From Nostocales cyanobacterium HT-58-2 (GTDB lineage: Bacteria > Cyanobacteriota > Cyanobacteriia > Cyanobacteriales > Nostocaceae): 64,000 nt of DNA. The notes beneath the pieces were generated by a model. It was not told the DNA's origin and made no database searches. It saw only the letters and a list, made by a program, of their open reading frames with translations. Shown piece by piece: positions 1 through 7,944 of the stretch; positions within the stretch are counted from its first letter, which is position 1; each line of letters opens with the position of its first letter. The position numbers and the translations under genes were made by a program. The stretch spans positions 6,451,501 through 6,515,500 of the forward strand of contig CP019636.1 in the NCBI GenBank assembly GCA_002163975.1. Direction: 5' to 3'.

Positions 1-221
1 CGTTAGGTATTCTGCATCGCCTGGGAGTCATCCTCTACTGTAAAATTCGTACCAAGTATAGAGTTGGGGCAGCGGTTGTTGTGCTTTTGATTGCCATTTT
101 TGGCAAAAGCTTGATTCCTGTTGCAGTCATTGGACTGGTCGCCTTAGTCTGTGCTGTACAGATTGTGCAAGATTTGTCTCAGAGTCGTCCTACAACTCGC
201 TTGGTTGACCCAGAAATTTAG
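1..221 (+). CDS. C-terminal fragment of an integral membrane protein
   Basis: An open frame is already running at the left edge (first full codon at base 3) and ends with TAG at 219-221, giving the last 72 residues of a protein whose start lies outside the window. A basic stretch is followed by a roughly 38-residue hydrophobic region (from AAVVVLLIAIFG to LVALVCAVQIV), enough for one or two membrane helices, then a polar tail ending in LVDPEI. The family could not be identified from this tail. Codon use and the hydrophobic pattern make it a credible gene end rather than a chance ORF. Confidence 0.6.
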   Translation, partial: LGILHRLGVILYCKIRTKYRVGAAVVVLLIAIFGKSLIPVAVIGLVALVCAVQIVQDLSQSRPTTRLVDPEI

Positions 222-317
222 TCGCAGTGCAAGCCCCCTATTTCAGAATGGGTATGGCTTGCTTTAAAATCAGTATTAATACTCAAAAATGAGCAGTGTT
301 AGATTTAGTAATTAAGT

Positions 318-953
318 ATGAATACTTCCATGAGAGATATTATTACTGTCTACATTTGGCTTCCCAAGGATTTTTTAGGTCACGCTTCTATACAGGTAGG
401 AGTAGATACTTATATAAGCTTTTGGCCTAACAAAGAAGTTATAAATTACTCATCAAGCGAGAATAGAAAAAATATATTTAATTCTAAAAATCAAAATATT
501 AATCAATTGTTATTGCAGCATTTAATTAACATTAGAAGTGAGAGTTACGAAGAAGATTGTTTGATTTTAGGTAAAGATGGTTCTAAAAGAGTTGCTGACT
601 GCAAAGTTGAGTTATTGAATCTTCCGAAAGAACCGATTAAAACATTTTGGAGAGAATTTCGAAATCAACAACTTTCCTACCATTTGGTAAAAAGAAACTG
701 CTCTTCAGTCGTTGCGGAAGCTATAAATGAAGGTTGGAAAGCTTATATTTCTTCTGGAAAACAAACAGTCAATAATTCTTGGGGAGATTTTGAAACGGTA
801 GCAGAATATGAAAAGGATTTTGAAGCTTTAAGCTTCACAACAGCTGCATTAAATTTAGGTAGATGGCTTTTTTGGTCTCCAAAACAAGTTTTACTTTATG
901 CACAAATGGTCAAAAGATTAACAGATGGGGCACAAGCGAAAGCCTGTCTCTAA
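318..953 (+). CDS. hypothetical protein with a permuted papain-like (His...Cys) signature
   Basis: 211 residues with no signal peptide. The N-terminal part contains LGHASIQVG (His22) and the middle contains RNCSSVV (Cys128). A His early in the chain and a Cys in an NCS motif about 100 residues later is the order seen in circularly permuted papain-like (NlpC/P60, LRAT-type) hydrolases, so a cysteine peptidase, amidase or acyltransferase role is an inference. The C-terminal third (GRWLFWSPKQVLLYAQMVKRL) may form a hydrophobic helix. The gene is more AT-rich than its neighbours and stands alone between a membrane-protein gene and an insertion-element relic, which would fit horizontal transfer. 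ATG at 318 is the first start; another Met four codons later is possible. No exact family was recognised. Confidence 0.65.
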   Translation: MNTSMRDIITVYIWLPKDFLGHASIQVGVDTYISFWPNKEVINYSSSENRKNIFNSKNQNINQLLLQHLINIRSESYEEDCLILGKDGSKRVADCKVELLNLPKEPIKTFWREFRNQQLSYHLVKRNCSSVVAEAINEGWKAYISSGKQTVNNSWGDFETVAEYEKDFEALSFTTAALNLGRWLFWSPKQVLLYAQMVKRLTDGAQAKACL

Positions 954-1088
954 AATCTCATTCATTTCATATCGAGTGCTGAGAGTCACTTAATCTGCAA
1001 TTGCCCACCGTATAATTGTATGTAATTAAGCGCTCAAGACCTTATGACTCTTGAGCTTTGACTCTTGACTCTTACCTTTTGCAATCTT

Positions 1089-1365
1089 TTGACGCCTAAG
1101 CGTCCTGAAGTCCGGGGATTCTTGGCTCAATGGGAGTCCAGCGACTTTACCCTCACAAAAATTCACTGCGATGCGCCCCACCGCTGTATGGATAGAGAAA
1201 ATTCCTTTTGCTCCCCAGAAGCCAAAACTTTCTCAGGAAACTACGCCCATTGCCAGACCAGTTCCTCCGGAGCAGCGCGAGACTCTGGCTGTGTAGCTAG
1301 TTATTCTATTGTATCAAAAGTCACCCTGGAAGGGCGAAGCTTGTATCCCATATTTTTGGTCAAAG
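1089..1365 (-). mobile_element. decayed IS200/IS605-like (TnpB-type) element, relic A
   Basis: The right side carries a short hairpin (about 1321-1336, TCACCCT..AGGGCGA) followed by a degenerate TTGTATCCCATATTTTTGGTC tract. The left side carries GGGGATTCTTGGCTCAA. Read on the minus strand these resemble a left-end hairpin and a right end containing CCAAGAATCCCC, as in cyanobacterial IS200/IS605 (TnpB-only) elements. The same pair of landmarks occurs in relic B at 3492-3842. No transposase reading frame survives in the roughly 280 bp. The plus-strand open frame at 1065-1373 spans the relic and looks fortuitous. Boundaries are approximate. Confidence 0.45.
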
Positions 1366-1482
1366 TGTCTTAAAATTTGAGCTTATCGTGTTGTCAGCTA
1401 CAGTTCTGCCATAGATAAGTGGGCAAGAATGGGAATAAATCTTTAATAATGCAGCTTTTCCCGTAAGTCATGCTGCCATTAC

Positions 1483-3174
1483 ATGAAACCTCGAATTATT
1501 GTCTGTGGCTTAAGTCGCACTGGATATAAAGTCTTTCGTTTGCTGCGACAACAGGGGGCGTTAGTCGTTGGCATTCATCATCAACCCATTCCAGGTGAAT
1601 CAGCAGGAGATGTGATTGTCGGCGATTTACACGCAGCTAGTACCCTAACAGCAGCAGGAATTCAGCAGGCGCACACTTTGGTGATTGCTGGACCTAACGA
1701 TGAAGTCAATTTGTCAATTATGATGCAAGCGCGGGTATTAAATCCGCGAATTCGCATTATTAATCGGTTTTTTAATACAAATTTGGGCGATCGCCTGGAC
1801 CAAACCGTACCCAACCACTTGACGATGAGTGTTGCAGGTTTGGCAGCACCCGTCTTCACATTTGCGGCTTTAGGAAACCAAGCAATAGGACAAATCAAGC
1901 TCTTCAAACAAACTTGGCCCATCCACGAAGAATACATAGATGAAAATCATCCGTGGCTAGGTCGCAAGCTGAGTGATTTGTGGAATGATCGCTCGCGGAT
2001 GCTGATTTACTATATGCCAGTCCAGGGTGAGATGGATTTGGTTGCTGCGGTGTTGTCTGGACAAGAATTAAAAGTGGGCGATCGCCTCATTGTTGGTACT
2101 CAACCCCGGCTTCGTTCTACTCGCAAATCACTCATCGCCAAACTTCTAAAAGTCCTGACGAATTTGCAACAGTTCAAGAAACACGCAGAATCAGTGGTGG
2201 TGATGACTGTTGTGCTGTTTGTCATTATTGTGATTGCGACCCTCACCTACACTTCTACTAATGCGAATATTTCTGTTGTTGATGCTTTGTATTTTGCAGT
2301 AGGTATGATTACTGGAGCTGGTGGCAATGACAAAGTTATAGAAAACGCTCCTAATAGCATTAAATTATTTACTGCTCTGATGATGCTGATTGGCGCTGCC
2401 GTTATTGGTTTATTGTACGCACTACTAAATGATTTTGTTTTTGGCAGCCACTTCAAGCGATTTTGGGATGCAGCACGAGTTCCCCACCGCCATCACTACA
2501 TCGTCTGTGGTTTAAGTGGAATTGGTATAAAAATTGTTCAACAACTGTATGCCAGCGGATATGAAGTGGTCGTTATTGAGCGCGACTCTAACAACAAATA
2601 CGTCAATACTGCCCGTGGAGTCGGTATTCCCGTCATTTATGCTGATGCCAGCTTTTCAGCCACGCTCAAAGTTGCCAATTTAGATTCTGCCTCAGCAGTA
2701 CTTGCCGTCACCGGGAACGATGCGACTAACCTAGAGATTGCCCTCAAGGCAAAATGCATGACACCCAAAGTGCCCGTGATAGTCCACTATGCAGATCCCG
2801 ATTTTGCCCGTATGGCACAACAGGTGTTTGATTTTGAGGCAGTCCTGAGTCCTGCTGAACTAGCAGCACCAGCTTTTGCTGCTGCTGCACTGGGTGGAGA
2901 AATACTCGGTAACGGCATTACAGCAGATAGTCTTTGGGTTGCTTTTGCAACTTTGATTACACCGTCACACCCTTTTTGTGGTCAGCTGGTGAAAGATGTC
3001 GCCATGTCTGCTGATTTTGTGCCTTTGTACTTAGAAACCAATAGCCAAACTATTCACGGCTGGGATTTATTGGAAACAAGTTTAAGTGGTGGAGATGTGT
3101 TGTATTTAACGATGCCAGCGACGCGGTTGTATCAGTTGTGGCGTCATACACCACCGCAGGTGATGGCAAGTTAG
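1483..3174 (+). CDS. two-RCK-domain (TrkA-N) ion-channel-like membrane protein with a non-canonical pore
   Basis: 563 residues. Residues about 2-120 form a first Rossmann-type RCK/TrkA-N domain (IIVCGLSRTGYKVFRLL). Two hydrophobic helices at about 236-256 and 293-318 enclose a pore-loop-like segment, and a second RCK domain begins at about 339 (YIVCGLSGIGIKIVQQL) and is followed by TrkA-C-like sequence. The fold is that of a two-TM potassium channel subunit with cytosolic NAD-binding regulatory domains on both sides. The expected TVGYGD selectivity filter is replaced by TGAGGND at residues 277-283, so K+ selectivity should not be assumed. Start ATG 1483 gives a complete first Rossmann motif. 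It is monocistronic, flanked by insertion-element relics. Membrane NAD-gated transport is inferred from the fold. Confidence 0.85.
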   Translation: MKPRIIVCGLSRTGYKVFRLLRQQGALVVGIHHQPIPGESAGDVIVGDLHAASTLTAAGIQQAHTLVIAGPNDEVNLSIMMQARVLNPRIRIINRFFNTNLGDRLDQTVPNHLTMSVAGLAAPVFTFAALGNQAIGQIKLFKQTWPIHEEYIDENHPWLGRKLSDLWNDRSRMLIYYMPVQGEMDLVAAVLSGQELKVGDRLIVGTQPRLRSTRKSLIAKLLKVLTNLQQFKKHAESVVVMTVVLFVIIVIATLTYTSTNANISVVDALYFAVGMITGAGGNDKVIENAPNSIKLFTALMMLIGAAVIGLLYALLNDFVFGSHFKRFWDAARVPHRHHYIVCGLSGIGIKIVQQLYASGYEVVVIERDSNNKYVNTARGVGIPVIYADASFSATLKVANLDSASAVLAVTGNDATNLEIALKAKCMTPKVPVIVHYADPDFARMAQQVFDFEAVLSPAELAAPAFAAAALGGEILGNGITADSLWVAFATLITPSHPFCGQLVKDVAMSADFVPLYLETNSQTIHGWDLLETSLSGGDVLYLTMPATRLYQLWRHTPPQVMAS

Positions 3175-3241
3175 CACAAAGGCGATAATTTTTTGAGAGC
3201 ATTGCACCTTGCCAGGAGTGTGTGCCATCGTGTAGCGCTTC

Positions 3242-3451
3242 CTCAGAATTCGACACTTCAAGCTCAGAACTCAACACTTCAAGCTCAGAACTCAACACTT
3301 CAAGCTCAGAACTCGACACTTCAAGCTCAGAACTCGACACTTCAAGCTCAGAACTCGACACTTCAAGCTCAGAACTCGACACTTCAAGCTCAGAACTCGA
3401 CACTTCAAGCTCAGAACTCGACACTTCAAGCTCAGAACTCGACACTCTAGC
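3242..3451 (+). repeat. 21-bp tandem repeat, ten units
   Basis: Ten consecutive 21-bp units beginning CTCAGAACTCGACACTTC run from 3242 to 3451. Units 1-3 carry single-base variants (AATTCG, AACTCA), units 4-9 are identical and the last unit is degenerate. Because 21 is a multiple of three, several frames stay open on both strands and encode artificial heptad repeats (SSELDTS, QNSTLQA). None has a ribosome-binding site or a non-repeat domain, so they are not annotated as genes. The array lies 70 bp after the channel gene and directly before relic B. Such short tandemly repeated arrays are typical of heterocystous cyanobacteria. Confidence 0.95.
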
Positions 3452-3491
3452 ATTGAAGCTCAAAGCTCTAACTTTATATAGCAGTTCTCAT

Positions 3492-3842
3492 TTGACACTC
3501 ACCGCCCTATAAGTGCGGTGATTCTTGGGCTGAACACTGCCTCCACCAAGTCAACTCAGTTTTGGTCTTACACGCTCATATCTAGTCCGAAACATACCTC
3601 TCAATATGCCCCACTTATGCACTACTCCCCAAGCGTAGATTCGGGTATGCCCTACCCTATTTGATTTTTTTCGCGTCCTTGGAGTTTGGACTTATTTGTG
3701 CGCCATTGACTGTTAGGAATTTTGAGAGCACGGAGTAGGACGTTAAACCTGTTTCCTCATCGTTCTCACGGTCAGCAACCTATCCACATTGTCTCATAAA
3801 AGTCGCCCTAAAAGGGCGAGGTTTTAGACCCAAATTTCTGAT
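3492..3842 (-). mobile_element. decayed IS200/IS605-like (TnpB-type) element, relic B
   Basis: On the minus strand the element begins near 3842 with a conserved left-end-like tract (TTTGGGTCTAAAACC) and a perfect 7-bp hairpin TCGCCCT/AGGGCGA (3803-3819). It ends near 3492 with CCAAGAATCACCGC plus a second hairpin CACCGC/GCGGTG (3500-3520) and GAGTGTCAA. These are the landmarks of TnpB-only IS200/IS605 elements, in which the right end also encodes the 3' scaffold of the omega RNA. The interior (about 280 bp) has no transposase or tnpB frame left, so this is an internally deleted, MITE-like copy. Limits are estimated by comparison with relic A, not by a target-site test. Confidence 0.5.
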
Positions 3843-4282
3843 AAAGCAATAAGGTTAGATAAGTTTTTTTCTCCCCCTGCCTACCTCAATAAATAAATTC
3901 CTTAACTGAACCGTATTGAATTTCTATGGCTCCAAAAACTTATTGTGTAACAACTTGTCTGTAATTGTGCATAAGTTAATTTTGCTTCCACCTATGTAGA
4001 GAGAAGAAAAGCTCACAAAGCTTAACTCAGATCTTGCACCTGCTGTTTCGTCTGCCAAGAAATTTATTTCTTGGCGGCTCAAAGTGTGCGATTAGCTCAC
4101 TACAGACATATTGCAGTATGAGCCTTGAACTTGAGTTTAAGGTGTACTCACCGCTGAGGTACAAGATTTGAGTTGACTTAATATTTAGCAACTTAGGTAA
4201 GACTAGAACCGGATTATCACAAATTTGTCAATCCCTAAGTTCTACATAAGTAGCTCTTTAACTTAAAAAGAAAAGTTTCATT
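3843..4282. other. 440-bp non-coding spacer upstream of the peroxidase gene
   Basis: No credible gene. A pyrimidine-rich tract at about 3869-3922 (CTCCCCCTGCCTACCTCAAT and onward) is repeated with changes at about 7769-7822, so it is a dispersed repeat. The remainder should contain the peroxidase promoter. A/T-rich stretches are present, but no specific -35/-10 pair could be assigned with confidence. Confidence 0.5.
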
Positions 4283-6004
4283 ATGACTCAACAAATCATT
4301 CGCGAAGCGCCCACTCCTCCTCCTTTGGCAGGTCAGCAAGTCAGTGAACTGCGCCCATCTGCATCGGATGAACCTGTTCTGCGTGTGAATAATATTCAGG
4401 GCAACATTTTGGGTGGCTTCCACAAAGATTTTCAGACGCTGATTTTCCTAGAAATTGAAAATCCAGCAGCTTTCAAGCAATGGCTTGAAACCCAAATTAA
4501 CTTCATTGCCACTGCCTCAGAGGTCATTGCTTTCAACCGCATATTCAAAGAAGCCAGAAAACGGCGTGGTTACGAAGGCACTGTTAAAGCAACATGGGTC
4601 AATATAGCCTTCTCCTTTGAAGGACTCAAGAAACTGACTAACGATGCTGATGCTTTTACAGATGAAGCATTTAAAGCCGGACTGGCTGCGCGCGCCGCTC
4701 AGTTAAACGACCCAGTAGACGCGAATGGTAAACCTATTGGTTGGGTTGTAGGCGGACCAGATAATGGCAAAGTTGACGTTGTTTTCATTGTTGCTAGCGA
4801 TGAACGGGCAGACTTGCTGGCAGAAGTTTCGCGGATCTTAGAAAGCATTGTGACGTTCAAGGACGAGCAAGGCAACGTTAAAAGCAGCGGTGCCAAAATT
4901 GTATTCCGAGAAGAGGGAGGTAACCTTCCTCCACCTCTGACAGGAGGTGAGCATTTTGGTAACCAAGACGGTATATCACAACCTGGTATTCGTGGTAGGG
5001 TTTCCAATGATCCGACCGACGTTCTTACTCCCCGGAACAACCCAGAGAACCCAAACCAAGGCAAACCAGGGCAGGATCTTCTCTGGCCAGGTGAGTTTGT
5101 TTTTGGTTATGAGGGTCAGAATGAGGATGCCCTGAAGCTGGAAGATAGCAAAGGTGAGGTTGTGTCAGCAGGACCAAGTTGGGCAGATGATGGCTCTTAC
5201 CTTGTATTCCGCCGTTTGCGTCAAGATGTCTTCAACTTCCACAAGTTTCTTAAAGACACTGCCGTAGCGTTAAACACTCAACCAGCCAAGGTGAGCGCGA
5301 AGTTAGTTGGTCGTTGGCCCAGTGGCGCGCCCACAGTCCGCACTCCTGAGAAAGACAACCTCAGTTTAGGTAGTAATGACCTTGCCAACAACGATTTTGA
5401 ATTCAACGGTGAGGATGCACCTGATAAGAACGGTTTCAAAAACGATGTTGTCCCACCCTCCAAGGATGCAACAGGTCTACGTTGCCCGTTTATCGCTCAT
5501 ACCCGCAAGACATATCCACGCGATGACAAAACACCAGGAGGTGGTCAAGATATTGACCGCAGCGAAGTGACCACCCAAACACACCGCTTGCTGCGTCGTG
5601 GTATTCCCTATGGTCCGATATCTCCTTCGACCCCAGACAATCCACAACCAGATCCAAACTTTGTTGATCGCGGTCTGCACTTTTTAGCGTATCAGACCTC
5701 GATTGAAGAGCAGTTTGAGTTTGTGACTAAGTTCTGGTCTAATAATGAGAATTTTAGCCAGCAGGCTGCTACGGGTCACGAAGTTAACGGTAAGTTACCC
5801 CTTGGTCACGATCCGATTATTGGTCAAAGTAAGAATAACAAACCAGGTGACGATCGCACACGGAAGTTCTTTATCCACCTTGAGGATAACGAAGGTAAAC
5901 CCCAAACCAAAGAGTTGAGCACGCCTCAGGACTGGGTAATTCCCACTGGTGGCGGCTACTTCTTCGCACCGTCGATTAGTGCTCTACATAAATTGTCCAA
6001 ATAA
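4283..6004 (+). CDS. DyP-type heme peroxidase
   Basis: 573 residues, longer than bacterial class A/B DyPs (about 300-400). The N-terminal NIQGNILGGFHKDF (about 37-50) opens the first ferredoxin-like domain. The diagnostic GXXDG motif appears as FGNQDGISQPG at about 224-234 with the distal catalytic Asp. The proximal heme ligand is the His of CPFIAHTRKTYPR at about 402-414, and RRGIPYGP follows. The family oxidises dyes, phenolics and other reductants with H2O2. No Tat or Sec signal peptide is visible, so a cytosolic location or cargo-type loading is inferred. The ATG at 4283 has only an A-rich AAAAAGAAAAG upstream as a weak ribosome-binding site. The gene converges with the ferredoxin-MBL gene. 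Confidence 0.93.
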   Translation: MTQQIIREAPTPPPLAGQQVSELRPSASDEPVLRVNNIQGNILGGFHKDFQTLIFLEIENPAAFKQWLETQINFIATASEVIAFNRIFKEARKRRGYEGTVKATWVNIAFSFEGLKKLTNDADAFTDEAFKAGLAARAAQLNDPVDANGKPIGWVVGGPDNGKVDVVFIVASDERADLLAEVSRILESIVTFKDEQGNVKSSGAKIVFREEGGNLPPPLTGGEHFGNQDGISQPGIRGRVSNDPTDVLTPRNNPENPNQGKPGQDLLWPGEFVFGYEGQNEDALKLEDSKGEVVSAGPSWADDGSYLVFRRLRQDVFNFHKFLKDTAVALNTQPAKVSAKLVGRWPSGAPTVRTPEKDNLSLGSNDLANNDFEFNGEDAPDKNGFKNDVVPPSKDATGLRCPFIAHTRKTYPRDDKTPGGGQDIDRSEVTTQTHRLLRRGIPYGPISPSTPDNPQPDPNFVDRGLHFLAYQTSIEEQFEFVTKFWSNNENFSQQAATGHEVNGKLPLGHDPIIGQSKNNKPGDDRTRKFFIHLEDNEGKPQTKELSTPQDWVIPTGGGYFFAPSISALHKLSK

Positions 6005-6028
6005 GATCCAAATAAGAGTAGTAGGACA

Positions 6029-6051
6029 GTAGGACAAGTTGATTGTCCTAC
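6029..6051. terminator. hairpin between convergent peroxidase and MBL genes
   Basis: A perfect 9-bp stem GTAGGACAA/TTGTCCTAC with a 5-nt loop lies 25 nt after the peroxidase stop and overlaps the stop of the opposing gene at 6048. There is no long T-tract on either side, so a shared bidirectional terminator is likely but unproven. Confidence 0.5.
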
Positions 6052-6926
6052 TTCCCTATCAACTCCATCCACTCAATACACTGATGCATCTGCTGATGCA
6101 TAGTTTCAACATCCGCATGATACCTACGCCCATGACCTGGTAAAACCCACTCAAAAGTGTAATTAGCCAGCTTACGCATCGATTTAATCTGTTCTGACCA
6201 AGAGTACCAATTGTAATTAGGGAAGGCTTGGAGGTGCTTGAGTTCATCAGACCATGCCAAATGATCGCCAGTGAAGAGAAACTTATTTTTGTAAAGAAAA
6301 ACAGTGTGTCCCTTAGTATGACCAGGAACCGGGATAATTAACATATCCGGAGCTAACTCAAATGGTTCTGTTCCTGTGAGCTGAATTTCTACCCCACGAG
6401 TACCAGCCGTGATGTCATCTTTGTGGAGAATGCGCTGACACTGAAAATGCTCAGCGAATTTTTGATGATCCGCTACATCATCTTTATGAGTTAGGTATAC
6501 ATAACGAATTCCTCCCATCTTTTCCAAACGCTTCACTAAGGGAGGAGTAAAGCGGGGAGAATCTACCAGAATATTACCTTCAGGTCGTTGAATAAAGTAG
6601 CTAGCAGCACCGTAGGAATTTTCTGAGTGATAGCCACAGTGATAGACATTATCCTCAACAGGGATAGGAAAACTCAGTTGAGCAACTTTGACATCTTGGG
6701 GTTTTTCAACAGTACCAATAGAACTCGTGGGACAAGCTAAGAGAGCTTGAAGCGCGGCTAATCTTTCTCCCTCATTTGCTGGTTGATGATACACTGCTGA
6801 CTGTTCATCAACTTCCGTAAACACCTCTGGAGCCATCCAGCGACAAGTATCACAATCTATACAAGAAGTATCGACATAAAAATCGCCACTAACATTTTGG
6901 GGGCGACGCAGATTTAAATGAGCCAT
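6048..6926 (-). CDS. ferredoxin-like domain fused to a metallo-beta-lactamase-fold hydrolase
   Basis: 292 residues. Residues 17-70 form a small ferredoxin-like module with Cys22, Cys25, Cys28 (CIDCDTC) and Cys65 (ACPTSS), able to bind one Fe-S cluster. Residues about 90-285 are an MBL domain with THKDDVADH (146-154, a variant of HxHxDH), PGHTKGH (201-207), TGDH (219-222) and PGHGRRYH near the end. The replaced first histidine (Lys in THK) departs from the classical metal site, so the metal content could differ from di-zinc. The closest general comparison is glyoxalase-II-like or flavodiiron-type MBL proteins, but the substrate is unknown. A role in redox or detoxification next to the peroxidase is an inference. 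Confidence 0.85.
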   Translation of the reverse strand: MAHLNLRRPQNVSGDFYVDTSCIDCDTCRWMAPEVFTEVDEQSAVYHQPANEGERLAALQALLACPTSSIGTVEKPQDVKVAQLSFPIPVEDNVYHCGYHSENSYGAASYFIQRPEGNILVDSPRFTPPLVKRLEKMGGIRYVYLTHKDDVADHQKFAEHFQCQRILHKDDITAGTRGVEIQLTGTEPFELAPDMLIIPVPGHTKGHTVFLYKNKFLFTGDHLAWSDELKHLQAFPNYNWYSWSEQIKSMRKLANYTFEWVLPGHGRRYHADVETMHQQMHQCIEWMELIGK

Positions 6927-7051
6927 ATTAAACCTCTTTCACCCAACCACTTGCTGAGGAGGGTGATGAACCCTATATCACCACGTTAGCAAAAGTGCTG
7001 AAGAACTGTTAAGGGTGATTATCAACAGAAGCCAGACCAATCGCAATTAAA

Positions 7052-7076
7052 AGCACCCAGAGTTTCTCTGAGTGCT
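7052..7076 (-). terminator. rho-independent terminator of the small-peptide transcript
   Basis: Read on the minus strand, an 11-bp stem with one mismatch (AGCACTCAGAG AAA CTCTGGGTGCT) is followed by TTTTAATT. It lies about 220 nt downstream of the 26-residue peptide gene at 7296-7376 and would end that transcript. Another small hairpin (CAAGGC/GCCTTG) sits at about 7099-7122. Confidence 0.5.
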
Positions 7077-7295
7077 AATCATGGTATATCCTGAGTTCAA
7101 GGCTAACAATCGTTTGCCTTGATTAAATTTAATAGATTAGTACAACTTAGACAGGTTGAAAAAGTTAGAAAAAGTCTGAAGTTTTTAAAGGAAATGTCAG
7201 AAAAAGTAATCATTTGAATCATTAACGCTCTCTCTGCTTAGTTCCTGTTTATATAATTCGCATAAATGAGGTTATGGGCAATTGATGATTCAAGA

Positions 7296-7376
7296 CTATT
7301 TGTACGAATCAGTCAGCCGTGATTCTTCGGTTTCTAGACCAATCAAGCGATAAATGAAATCTAAAACTTTTTTCAT
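7296..7376 (-). CDS. 26-residue small peptide, unknown function
   Basis: On the minus strand an ATG at 7374-7376 is preceded by GGAG at a 6-nt spacing (TTGAGGAGTAAACA before ATG), one of the best ribosome-binding sites in the window. The frame ends with TAG at 7296-7298. The peptide begins MKKVLDFIYRLIGLE and ends in a charged tail with SRLTDSYK. It has an amphipathic helical start with two Lys and no transmembrane length. A terminator-like hairpin lies downstream (7052-7076) and another upstream (7492-7517), so it sits in its own transcription unit. It is too short for usual gene finders. Function is not recognised; a small regulatory or complex-associated protein is possible. Confidence 0.6.
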   Translation of the reverse strand: MKKVLDFIYRLIGLETEESRLTDSYK

Positions 7377-7491
7377 TGTTTACTCCTCAATTTTGTAATT
7401 GGTGTTCTATATATATCTTCAACGTATGTGCTTGCGTTTCCAGAAATCAACTAATTATTTTTCTGTAAGGAGGAAGAGGGAAAACATAAAA

Positions 7492-7517
7492 CCCCCCTAA
7501 ACTGAAGTCCAGGGGGG
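7492..7517 (-). terminator. G/C-rich hairpin with T-tract on the minus strand
   Basis: CCCCCCT (7492-7498) pairs with AGGGGGG (7511-7517). Read on the minus strand the stem is followed by TTTTATGTTTT. It could end transcripts arriving from ctaB (stop at 7945) before they reach the small-peptide unit, though it is about 430 nt away from ctaB. Confidence 0.4.
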
Positions 7518-7529
7518 GAAAGAGAGGTT

Positions 7530-7944
7530 GTCTTGAGTGCGGCAATGAGCAGTCTAATTATTAATAGGTGCAAGCAACATAGACTTATGCACTTAGAGAA
7601 TGCGATAGCCGAACGCGAGTGCTTGTCCGACAGGACAAGGCTCATCGCTCCGTTATCGCCCGATACAGTTCAAATAAGCAGGGGAGGCAGGGGGTGCAGG
7701 GGAAGATGGGGAGGAGGAAGAGAAGACTGGACGTTAATTCTTCCCGAACTGTTTCTGTTCTCCCCTTGCTCCCCCTGCTTGCCTCAACGAACAAACTTCT
7801 TAACTCAACGGTATTGCGTTATTGCCCACAGGTATAGGCTCAGCAGATACGCCCAAGGGGATCGTCCACATGCCTACTGCTCGCCCTAGGCAATGCTCCT
7901 GGAGGGATATACCCAGAGGGCATCGCCAAAATTTCCTGCTAAGC
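7530..7944. repeat. repeat-rich spacer downstream of ctaB
   Basis: No credible gene. It contains a G-rich tract (GGGGAGGCAGGGGGTGCAGG, about 7681-7700), a complementary C-rich tract (CTCCCCTTGCTCCCCCTGC, about 7761-7779), and the second copy of the dispersed tract seen at 3869-3922. The overlapping short open frames here are low-complexity translations of these repeats. Confidence 0.6.

Noticed and set aside
1065..1373. 102-codon plus-strand ORF
   Set aside because: It spans insertion-element relic A, has no ribosome-binding site, and its sequence (Cys/Ser-rich, no domain) looks like translated relic DNA.
3242..3451. Possible CRISPR array
   Set aside because: The 21-bp units are directly contiguous with no unique spacers, and no cas genes are present.
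3050..3512. Heptad-repeat ORFs on both strands over the 21-bp array (SSELEVS, QNSTLQA, SSELDTS)
   Set aside because: The 21-bp unit keeps all these frames open; no start signals and no non-repeat domain support translation.
7533..7889. 118-codon ORF downstream of ctaB
   Set aside because: Low-complexity translation of G-rich and C-rich repeats (GRGCRGRWGGG), no SD, no conserved motif.
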